This document shows, piece by piece, positions 15,882-22,442 of a stretch of DNA of 64,000 nucleotides. The stretch is taken from assembly GCF_039521745.1 (NCBI RefSeq), contig NZ_BAAACT010000050.1; one strand, written 5' to 3'. The translations under genes and the position numbers were made by a program. This stretch comes from Faecalicatena contorta. Its GTDB lineage: Bacteria; Bacillota; Clostridia; Lachnospirales; Lachnospiraceae. Every line of letters begins with the position of its first letter. Positions within the stretch are counted from its first letter, which is position 1. Under the pieces are notes generated by a model. It saw nothing but the letters and a program-made list of their open reading frames with translations, was not told the origin of the DNA and searched no databases.

Positions 15882-15996
15882 GATCTGCATATTCAATCTT
15901 TTGATAATGCCTCAAACTTATCTCTATCCTGTCAGCCATCTGCTGTTGCGTCATGCCCGCCTTCTTGCGGGCTTCTTTCAGATTTTTTCTTGCCAT
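15772..15996 (-). CDS. Short XRE-type regulator, copy 2
   Basis: From ATG 15996 the product MARKNLKEARKKAGMTQQQ is a clear paralogue of copy 1 (14840-15049), with the same GVHQRILRE end, then a short Asn/Ser tail. The first 40 nt are almost identical to copy 1, which points to recent duplication or gene conversion. RBS is weak (AAAGGAGAAAACCG). Confidence 0.7.
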   Translation of the reverse strand: MARKNLKEARKKAGMTQQQMADRIEISLRHYQKIEYADLNGSFEVWDALEDLLGVHQRILRENSNSHRAPTKNQ

Positions 15997-16118
15997 CGGT
16001 TTTCTCCTTTGTATGTGTGCTGATTGTCTAAGTTGCTGTTTATGCTTGTACGTTTTGGTTGTTACAGATGTAAATTTTTGGTATAATCTTTTTAACAAAT
16101 GATGAAAGGATTAGAGCC

Positions 16119-16868
16119 ATGTCACGATACGATATTAATAAACTCTTTCCAAACTACCCTAATGATGTAATTAAAACATATGAATCTTTCATGACCCCTG
16201 AACTCCAAAATTCGCTGCTAGATTTAGCCTCCGTAGCTTCTGACTTTTCCAAAGCAATATCCTTTGACTTATTGAATCAATTTGCTGATTTGTCGAAACA
16301 ATTTTCCTCGGATTATGCTCCAGTTATCAGCGCAGTGTTCAAGGAGTTAAGCGACAACATGGCTTCAATTACACCTGAATTGATTTCTTTTATCTCCAAC
16401 ATAGAAAATGGTGTAAGTGATTTGTCTGATATTGTCAACTCTAGTGCTACTGCATTTTCTTCTTTGGCAGATTATCATATAAGTGATGATTCTGAGGATT
16501 ATGTAATACTAAATGAAACGCCTGTCCGAGAGCTTAATGTCCCTGAAAATATAACGATAGCTGTGGGGCATAACCGTGTTCGAATGTCGACTTCTATTTT
16601 TATTGCTTTAATCACCTTTGTTATTGCATCTTTTATCGGAATCGCTTCATTTATTGCCGATCGAATAGAGTTTGATAGTAATTCAGAAGATACTGCTCAA
16701 TTGTTAGAGTATGAACGTGAACAAACATCCTACCTAAGAGAAATTTTCAATAGCCTAGATACTTCTAATTCTTCACAGAAAGAATTTCTTGAAGATACTC
16801 GTTCTGTTTTTCGGTCTCAAAACGAAGCTCAAGACACATCTCCTGTGTCGTCTGATAATAGTCACTAA
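16119..16868 (+). CDS. Single-pass membrane protein, 249 aa, prophage cargo
   Basis: Residues 1-120 are predicted helical with many Ser, Asp and Phe; one transmembrane segment lies at about 160-185 (MSTSIFIALITFVIASFIGIA); the C-terminal tail (EYEREQTSYLREIF) is a short coiled coil. No signal peptide. It lies between the regulator modules, where lysogenic conversion or superinfection-exclusion genes often sit. No family recognised. Its 3' end overlaps a convergent gene by 104 nt. Confidence 0.6.
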   Translation: MSRYDINKLFPNYPNDVIKTYESFMTPELQNSLLDLASVASDFSKAISFDLLNQFADLSKQFSSDYAPVISAVFKELSDNMASITPELISFISNIENGVSDLSDIVNSSATAFSSLADYHISDDSEDYVILNETPVRELNVPENITIAVGHNRVRMSTSIFIALITFVIASFIGIASFIADRIEFDSNSEDTAQLLEYEREQTSYLREIFNSLDTSNSSQKEFLEDTRSVFRSQNEAQDTSPVSSDNSH

Positions 16869-16995
16869 TAACCACATAGTCTTTAACCTGGCGTACAGTT
16901 ATAAACAGGAGATTGATTGCGAAAACTATGAGTAAGATTTCTAAGTACAGGGTCTTTTTTTTAAGGCTCTGTATTTCCTTTTTCGCCTCATCCAC
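16765..16995 (-). CDS. Small membrane protein, 76 aa, GTG start
   Basis: GTG 16995 follows AGGAGG at 8 nt, which supports translation although the last 104 nt lie antisense to the previous gene. One transmembrane helix (YLEILLIVFAINLLFITV) and a short coiled-coil end (EKQNEYLQEIL). The tail resembles in style the tail of its convergent neighbour. The RBS makes it more than a shadow frame. Confidence 0.45.
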   Translation of the reverse strand: MDEAKKEIQSLKKKTLYLEILLIVFAINLLFITVRQVKDYVVISDYYQTTQEMCLELRFETEKQNEYLQEILSVKN

Positions 16996-17097
16996 CTATA
17001 CCACCTCCTTCTTTTTATATTGCTTTTCCAGCATCTCCCAACTATAATGTATTTACAGGCTACAGTCTGCTTAGTTTCAAAGAAAGGAGTTACTATC

Positions 17098-17652
17098 TTG
17101 AGCATAATATGTGGTAGTATACAACCCAAATCAATAATTGATTCTATTTCTACTGACGCGTTGGCGTTGATTATCGCGATATTGGCTTTAATCCTTTCTG
17201 CCTGGCAATGGATAAGAGTATTAAAAGAAGAACGCTTTTCTCTTAATATAAAATGTAGTGGTTATCAAATATTAAAGTCAGAAAAAAATGAAACATACCG
17301 AGATTATATTTTTGGTTTTATCGTAGATAATCTATCATCTTTACCTATTTCAATTTCATATATCAGTTTTTTATCTACTCAAAATAAATGGATACGCTTT
17401 TGTCTCACTAAAAGATTCATGAAAGACCATTTCATACCACCCGGACTGGATAATCCGTACCGTTTTTTTACATCTGAGTTTCCAGTAAATATTGACTCTT
17501 ATTCATCGGCTCTAATTTATGTCACATTTGAAAGTATGGACGGAACCGAAGTTCTTTTTAAAAATGGCACTGTAGAATTTACTTTTACTACTAGCCGAAA
17601 AGAAAAAACATTAACTCTGGATTGCCAAGAGATGTCGGTATTAAGCCAGTAA
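17098..17652 (+). CDS. Membrane-anchored protein with beta-rich outer domain
   Basis: TTG 17098 has GGAGT 7 nt upstream and gives 184 aa; the longer frame from 17020 has no RBS. An N-terminal hydrophobic helix (ALALIIAILALILSAWQW) is followed by about 140 residues of beta-strand-rich sequence (YIFGFIVDNLSSLPISISYISF). This resembles small immunity or exclusion proteins in overall build only. It is part of the prophage cargo cluster. Confidence 0.6.
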   Translation: MSIICGSIQPKSIIDSISTDALALIIAILALILSAWQWIRVLKEERFSLNIKCSGYQILKSEKNETYRDYIFGFIVDNLSSLPISISYISFLSTQNKWIRFCLTKRFMKDHFIPPGLDNPYRFFTSEFPVNIDSYSSALIYVTFESMDGTEVLFKNGTVEFTFTTSRKEKTLTLDCQEMSVLSQ

Positions 17653-17659
17653 TTTTTTC

Positions 17660-17743
17660 TCACTTCTTTCTAAGCATTAGCGCTATATTTAAAGCTATTG
17701 AAAGAAGTGAGCAAATTAAAGCTATTATTAAAATTAAATCCAT
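17660..17743 (-). CDS. 27-aa hydrophobic peptide, type I toxin-like
   Basis: ATG 17743 encodes MDLILIIALICSLLSIALNI then ALMLRKK: one membrane helix with a basic end, the usual build of type I toxins such as TxpA/Fst-like peptides. An 11-bp perfect inverted repeat (TCACTTCTTTC/GAAAGAAGTGA, 17660-17670 and 17700-17710) lies within the gene. RBS is modest (GAGGTGAAGTAAGG). No antitoxin RNA could be proven. Confidence 0.4.
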   Translation of the reverse strand: MDLILIIALICSLLSIALNIALMLRKK

Positions 17744-17890
17744 CCTTACTTCACCTCGCCTTCCCCTTCACCGGGCTCTCTAACATTTCTGCGCTCATAT
17801 GTATTCCTCTTATCTGCTCGAAAACATCTCTCCAAAATTGGATACATCTTTCACCGTCCTTTCTAAATAACTTCCTCTGGTTAATATATT

Positions 17891-18267
17891 GAAATTTATT
17901 TAGATATTCGATGTAATTTAATTAGCCCGTTCCGAAAGGGGGGTGGACATTTTGGAAAAGCTCATAGCTTTCTTAATGTCGAATCCAAGCACCATGATGA
18001 ATAATAAAAGGTGTAACCGCCAATTATTATGATAAGCGTTTGCTTTGGGCTGTGGGTGTCTACCACATAAGAATCGCAATTGTCACAACGTGACGCACTA
18101 CCTATGTCACAGAAGTCCGGTTACACATAGTCGCGAATATGTGTGAGTGCCTCTGAGCGCCGGATGTTGTTTCAATCTCATGGTATACAATGGACTGTTA
18201 ATAGTCATCTGCTTGTAGCACGGTAGATGGCTATTATGTATTTAATCGAATATCTAAATAAAATTTC
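17891..18267. repeat. 377-bp non-coding segment bounded by inverted repeats
   Basis: The left end (17891-17920) and right end (18241-18267) are inverted copies sharing ATTTAGATATTCGAT with flanking AT-rich matches, about 25 of 27 positions. No credible gene lies inside. Internal hairpins include TTACACATA/TATGTGTGA (18121-18146) nested in CCGG/CCGG, GTGG/CCAC (18052-18066), and AATAGTCATCTGC/GTAGATGGCTATT (18200-18235). It could be a large structured phage RNA closed by a terminal stem or a MITE-like insertion. No known RNA family was recognised. Confidence 0.55.
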
Positions 18268-18329
18268 ACGTTATTTTCTGCATAGTCCAATGGATTCACA
18301 GCAAGGAACTTTCTATTTTTCTTATTCTG

Positions 18330-18363
18330 TGATACACTCCTATTAAAGAAAGGGGGTGTATCA
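18330..18363 (+). promoter_or_regulatory. Hairpin enclosing the RBS of the 18365 gene
   Basis: TGATACACTCC and GGGGTGTATCA pair over 11 positions with a 12-nt loop. The 3' arm contains the Shine-Dalgarno AGGGGG, and the ATG follows after 1 nt. In RNA this would hide the ribosome binding site; in DNA the TGATACAC dyad could be an operator. Confidence 0.45.
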
Positions 18364-18364
18364 A

Positions 18365-18559
18365 ATGCAAAAGCGCTTCACTGGTTACTGTCCTGCACAA
18401 GGCAACGATTACACAATCTCCATTGAATACATAGATACATCGGATTTTTCCCAGAAATCCTACGAAAAAGGTATTGCGCATTGTGATTACAATATGTATG
18501 GAGATAAATGTGATTCATCCAAATGTCCTATTATCAAATCTGCACCACAGAGCCTTTAA
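18365..18559 (+). CDS. Small Cys-containing phage protein, 64 aa
   Basis: ATG 18365 (MQKRFTGYCPAQGNDYTISI). Four Cys in the pattern GYCP, HCDY, DKCDSSKCPI suggest a zinc site. The YIDTSDFSQKSYEKGIAHCDY and CPIIKSAP blocks recall a small family I have seen in Clostridial phages and ICEs. No known role. Translation may be controlled by the hairpin over its RBS. Confidence 0.65.
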   Translation: MQKRFTGYCPAQGNDYTISIEYIDTSDFSQKSYEKGIAHCDYNMYGDKCDSSKCPIIKSAPQSL

Positions 18560-18801
18560 ACATTAGAGTCATCTTCGGATGGCTTTTTTGATTCGTAAAA
18601 AGGTCGAAACACTTCTGGCAATATCGGAATCATAACCGCATCTACCGTCATGTCCGTTGCAATTAAATCAATGTGTAAAATCGGTGCTGTTCCGGCTTTA
18701 CGCTCGAAACTTACTTTTCTTACACCATCCAATTTTTCCCCATCGACAAATACTTCTGTCCGACAGTTATTTGTTTTGATTTCAATATGTGGAGCTTTCA
18801 T
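18556..18801 (-). CDS. Hypothetical phage protein, 81 aa
   Basis: ATG 18801 (MKAPHIEIKTNNCRTEVFVD) has GAGGTGAGG upstream. The beta-strand-rich sequence EVFVDGEKLDGVRKVSFE resembles small phage proteins with an Ig-like or barrel fold. Convergent with and overlapping the 18365 gene by 4 nt. Confidence 0.6.
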   Translation of the reverse strand: MKAPHIEIKTNNCRTEVFVDGEKLDGVRKVSFERKAGTAPILHIDLIATDMTVDAVMIPILPEVFRPFYESKKPSEDDSNV

Positions 18802-18951
18802 TTTCCTCACCTCTCTCCTATTCATCTGGCATCCGCGGTTTAAGAAATTTGTCTTACATATTTCTTTTCTTGTCTTTTGACCTAAAATATCCTATACTTT
18901 AAATACTGGCATCTGCCAATACCAACTATTAGTGAAAGGAGAATTAACACC

Positions 18952-19305
18952 ATGTTTAACTTAGAAAACTTAAACATTCCAGAAATAGGTCCTCTTCCGA
19001 TTGCATACTCCTATTCAGATACCCAGTTTGAAATATTAAAAAAGTATATTCGTGATTTTGAAGAAACACTTGATGCCGATCATGAAATTGGTCTATTATT
19101 AACAAACTTTGGGCAATCTATAATAATGCAAGTAACTGAAATAAGTTATGAAGAATCTGTTCTTATGATTTTTAAAGGTTATGTCAATGGGAAAATGTCT
19201 ACTCTCGTCCAACATGTCAGCCAATTAAACTTTTTGCTTACATCTATTGAAAAAGAAGCAGATCGGCCCAAAAGGACTATTGGTTTTATTCAGCCCTCCG
19301 AATAA
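18952..19305 (+). CDS. DUF6173-like phage protein
   Basis: 117 aa: FEETLDADHEIGLLLTNFGQ, IIMQVTEISYEESVLMIFKG and VQHVSQLNFLLTSI match the pattern I associate with DUF6173, common in Firmicutes prophages beside immunity genes. A GTGAAAGGAGAATT site precedes ATG 18952. Function unknown. Overlaps a convergent gene by 20 nt. Confidence 0.7.
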   Translation: MFNLENLNIPEIGPLPIAYSYSDTQFEILKKYIRDFEETLDADHEIGLLLTNFGQSIIMQVTEISYEESVLMIFKGYVNGKMSTLVQHVSQLNFLLTSIEKEADRPKRTIGFIQPSE

Positions 19306-19525
19306 TTTCAAAAATGGACTCCATTGTTCTGTTAAGTCTTTGGAGTTCATTCATTTGTAAAGCCAAAACATCATAAACTCTTAATACACTCGCTTCACTT
19401 GCCCCTTTAAGTTCTACCGCTTTTTTAGTAATAGCTTCTTCGATTTCTTTCCTGCTGTCTTTATCGTAAAAAATATTGTTACATTTAGCTCTTAAATCTT
19501 TTGTTTTTTCTTCTTTGACTTTCAC
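19286..19525 (-). CDS. Hypothetical phage protein, 79 aa
   Basis: A helical, Lys/Glu-rich protein (MKVKEEKTKDLRAKCNNIFY ... LQRLNRTMESIFEIIRRAE). It lies downstream of the Cro-like gene in the leftward transcript and has GGGAGG before its start. Perhaps a small regulator; no domain recognised. Confidence 0.55.
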   Translation of the reverse strand: MKVKEEKTKDLRAKCNNIFYDKDSRKEIEEAITKKAVELKGASEASVLRVYDVLALQMNELQRLNRTMESIFEIIRRAE

Positions 19526-19547
19526 CTATTTCTCCTCCCTTTGGAAT

Positions 19548-19784
19548 TCATCTTGTTTCACTATTTGTAGCGGACAATGCACCTGATAATGAATTCAATA
19601 CATCCATAGCCAACATTATTCTCTCTTCAGTAACTTTTTCATTATTGCTATTAGGTTCATCTCTCTTTAACGCGATATAATCTTCAAAAACCGACATCGC
19701 CAAAGTGTCTACTGCTCTTTCCAAGGTGTAAACTTCATTCTTATCAAGCAACACCGTTTTATCTCCCTTTTTTAAAAACTGCAT
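19548..19784 (-). CDS. Hypothetical phage protein, 78 aa
   Basis: Starts MQFLKKGDKTVLLDKNEVYT; the rest is helical. It overlaps the Cro-like gene by 13 nt, so it is coupled to it. Position suggests an early lytic gene or excision/regulatory accessory factor; nothing in the sequence proves either. Confidence 0.55.
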   Translation of the reverse strand: MQFLKKGDKTVLLDKNEVYTLERAVDTLAMSVFEDYIALKRDEPNSNNEKVTEERIMLAMDVLNSLSGALSATNSETR

Positions 19785-20011
19785 TTCATCTCCTCCTGTT
19801 CATCTGGCTTGTCTGCGAAATCCATTGGATCCACTCCTAGGAATCTGCATACTAGAAACAACTCCCCTGCTCTTAAATCCCTGTCTCTATCAGGATTCAT
19901 GAGGCTATCATACAAAGCCATGTACGAGAGTCCTGTATCACGATGCATTTTGGAAAGGTTAATACCTTTATCCTGCACATATTTTGATAGGTTTCTTGTA
20001 GGTATATCCAC
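19772..20011 (-). CDS. Cro-like regulator
   Basis: 79 aa with a helix-turn-helix of XRE type (LSKYVQDKGINLSKMHRDTG, then LSYMALYDSLM) and an end of fold LFLVCRFLGVDPMDFADKP. It is the first leftward gene opposite the CI-type repressor across a 149-bp operator region, the usual position of Cro. RBS AAGGAGGTG precedes it. Confidence 0.75.
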   Translation of the reverse strand: MDIPTRNLSKYVQDKGINLSKMHRDTGLSYMALYDSLMNPDRDRDLRAGELFLVCRFLGVDPMDFADKPDEQEEMKCSF

Positions 20012-20033
20012 TTTCGCACCTCCTTTTCATTAG

Positions 20034-20144
20034 ATTCTTGTGATATTTTTAGATTATCACTAGTTTCTTATGATGTCAATATGTTTTTTAAGATTCTTGT
20101 GATTTTTTATTGACTTGCAAAAATTCCTATGATATTCTTGTGAT
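20034..20144. promoter_or_regulatory. Repressor operator array and divergent promoter region
   Basis: Five copies of an 11-bp word: ATTCTTGTGAT at 20034, 20093 and 20134, with variants TTTCTTATGAT at 20064 and ATTCCTATGAT at 20123. They are in the same orientation and fill the cI-cro spacer. A TTGACT box (20110-20115) with TATTCT 17 bp on overlaps the right-hand copies and should drive the repressor gene. The pattern fits cooperative repressor binding. Confidence 0.7.
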
Positions 20145-20160
20145 ACAAGGAGGTGTTAAA

Positions 20161-21024
20161 ATGCCTAAAGATATTGGAAAAACGTTAAAAGAGTGCAGAA
20201 TATCATCCAAAATGAGCGTAAAAGATATCTCTGATTTACTTACTCAAAAAGGATATAAAGCATCTGAATCAACAATTTATAGCTGGGAAAATGGAAACAG
20301 CCAGCCAACTCCTGGTGCTTTACTTACGATGTGCAAAGCATACGGCGTTGAAGATGTTCTGTCCACATTTGGTTATGAAGGTTACAAGGATGATGGTTCT
20401 TTAATACTCAACATAAAAGAACAGGACATGATAGAAAAATACCGCTCCCTAGATGCCTACGGGCAGGATACGGTATCCTATATACTTGACAGGGAAGTCA
20501 GCCGAGTACAGCAGATAAGCAACGCATACAAAGACGGACGTTCCACAACGCATTTCCCTACCTACTATATGGCCTACTACCACAGCCTTGCATCTGCTGG
20601 AAACGGCGAATACATTTTCGAGGACCTTCCAACTGACACTATAGAAGTTCCTTTAAATGAATTATCTCATAGAGCCGATTTTGTCATCGGCGTAAATGGA
20701 GATAGCATGGAGCCAACTTATTATGATGGAGAAAAAGTTTACGTGGAAAAGATGCAGGTTTTAGAGATCGGTGATATCGGAATCTTTATGATTAACAACG
20801 AATGCTTTATAAAAGAGGTTGGCGAAGATGGGCTTATATCACATAATCCTAAATATGATATTATTTCAGGCAGTGAAAATATCGAATGTATCGGTAAAGT
20901 GCTTGGCAAGGTTGAACTTTCTGATCCGGCTAAAATACAAACCTTATCATCAGAAGGCGTAAGAGCACGTAATATCGGAAAGACTCTTCTTGGTAATAAA
21001 AATCATAAGCATAAGCAAAAATAA
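20161..21024 (+). CDS. CI-type phage repressor with S24 peptidase domain
   Basis: ATG 20161 follows AAGGAGGTG. Residues 5-65 are an XRE helix-turn-helix (MSVKDISDLLTQKGYKAS, ESTIYSWENGNSQPT). Residues about 150-260 are a LexA/CI-type S24 domain: GDSMEPTYYDGEKVYVEK holds the catalytic Ser and VEKMQV...GDIGIF leads to the Lys strand (NNECFIKEV). It should hold the prophage silent and self-cleave during SOS. The 11-bp repeats upstream are its likely operators. C-terminal tail is basic and unusual. Confidence 0.9.
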   Translation: MPKDIGKTLKECRISSKMSVKDISDLLTQKGYKASESTIYSWENGNSQPTPGALLTMCKAYGVEDVLSTFGYEGYKDDGSLILNIKEQDMIEKYRSLDAYGQDTVSYILDREVSRVQQISNAYKDGRSTTHFPTYYMAYYHSLASAGNGEYIFEDLPTDTIEVPLNELSHRADFVIGVNGDSMEPTYYDGEKVYVEKMQVLEIGDIGIFMINNECFIKEVGEDGLISHNPKYDIISGSENIECIGKVLGKVELSDPAKIQTLSSEGVRARNIGKTLLGNKNHKHKQK

Positions 21025-21103
21025 CTGGAAAATATTGGCTGTAAATATCCACCAATTGTAGTGGTACTATATTCTTAGAACTACTACTGCGGAGGATAAA
21101 AAT

Positions 21104-21703
21104 ATGTTTTCATTCAATTCAGAAAAGGAGATAAGTAAGCAGCTCATTAAACTATCAGCGTATGATGCATTATTGAATTCCAAAGTTTCAGTACTACCCG
21201 TTGATATATTTCAGATTTTTAAGACCAGAGAAGATGTTTTGTTATATGACTCAAAACTTTTCCAGACTTACGATAACTGGGATAAGCAAACATATACCTG
21301 GGTATTTGGACAATATGGGACCCTTATATATGATAAAGAGATTAACAAGTATTACGCTTTTTATAATGATTTCAATTCTGAGCCAGTTATACGATGGGAG
21401 TTAACATGTCTACTAGCCCTACTTGAGTTAAATCTTGCTTCCGTTGACTATGCAATTCAAATTTATTGTAATGATGGAGATTACACGGAAACATTTTCCT
21501 ATTATTTCACTGCACCTGATGCGATCCTGAACGAAATAGGTATCAACTCTGCAGAAGAGATTATGAAAAGTTGCAATATTCCCTTTGATAAAGCGCGCAA
21601 AAAAAGCCGCTATTTGAAAAAGTCTTGGATTGATAAAAAAACATATCTGGATAAAATCCTTAAAAGTAATTTTTATGATTTTATCCATTTACATAAAGAA
21701 TGA
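21104..21703 (+). CDS. ImmA/IrrE-like protein lacking the HExxH motif
   Basis: 199 aa. The layout follows ImmA/IrrE metallopeptidases: a short N-terminal region, PVIRWELTCLLALLELN where the family has a HELGH helix, then ETFSYYFTAPDAILNEIG and SAEEIMKSCNIPFDKARKKSRYL, the typical downstream helices. The zinc-binding His residues are absent, so it is probably not a protease. In ICEBs1-type systems ImmA cleaves the repressor; here the neighbour repressor has its own S24 domain, so this protein may have become a binding partner. Confidence 0.6.
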   Translation: MFSFNSEKEISKQLIKLSAYDALLNSKVSVLPVDIFQIFKTREDVLLYDSKLFQTYDNWDKQTYTWVFGQYGTLIYDKEINKYYAFYNDFNSEPVIRWELTCLLALLELNLASVDYAIQIYCNDGDYTETFSYYFTAPDAILNEIGINSAEEIMKSCNIPFDKARKKSRYLKKSWIDKKTYLDKILKSNFYDFIHLHKE

Positions 21704-21740
21704 TTTGTGGTGTTTAGGTGCAGATAGAGGGAGGGATCAT

Positions 21741-22271
21741 ATGGCATTAATTAGATGCCCAGAATGCGGTAAAGAAATAAGTAGCAAGGCCGATAAATGT
21801 CCTAATTGTGGATGCCCTGTAGATGATATAATTCAAAAGAATGCTATTGAAGATCAACCGGATACTTTTAATTGTTCGTCTTGCGGCAGGCCAATTCCCG
21901 TTGGAAGTCAGGAATGTATGTATTGCGGTCATCAGTATATCAAAGCTCCAACTAAAAAGATAGTTTGCCCTGAGTGCGGAGGCACTAATGTGGATATTAC
22001 ATTCGTACAATCTGGAGCTTACACTAATACAAGAAATATGGGTGCACCAACAACTATGGGACGAAAAATTTTGAAGGGTGCAACATTTGGTCTATGGGGA
22101 TTAACCGGTGCACGCAAGTCGCATAGTTCTACAAGTTTCCGTAATGATAAAATGGCTGTTTGCAAAGATTGTGGACACTCATGGCATTACATGAGCGAAA
22201 AAGAGTCTGAAAGATTCCGTTTGATACTATTTATAATAATTGCTATAATTGCGTTTTGGTTTTTTTCTTAA
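21741..22271 (+). CDS. Zinc-ribbon protein with C-terminal membrane anchor
   Basis: ATG 21741 (MALIRCPECGKEISS) behind GAGGGAGGG gives 176 aa. It has two zinc ribbons in the first 70 residues (CPEC...CPNC; CSSC...CMYC), a third CxxC pair set (CPECGG at about 78 with CKDCGHSW at about 140), and a terminal hydrophobic helix (ILFIIIAIIAFWFF). Common as prophage cargo next to the integrase; likely a membrane-associated sensor. Function not known. Confidence 0.7.
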   Translation: MALIRCPECGKEISSKADKCPNCGCPVDDIIQKNAIEDQPDTFNCSSCGRPIPVGSQECMYCGHQYIKAPTKKIVCPECGGTNVDITFVQSGAYTNTRNMGAPTTMGRKILKGATFGLWGLTGARKSHSSTSFRNDKMAVCKDCGHSWHYMSEKESERFRLILFIIIAIIAFWFFS

Positions 22272-22442
22272 ATTAAAAACCGCCCCTGCGCCAACAGGAA
22301 CGGCTTATATAGATGCTATACAGGCTGCAGAACAGCCGATATAACTATCCAGCAAATAGATTATATCACAAACTCTCTGCACCTGTATAGGGTGTATTTT
22401 TTATACCCTAAATTAATACAATGCAATAGGGAGGAATGTGAT

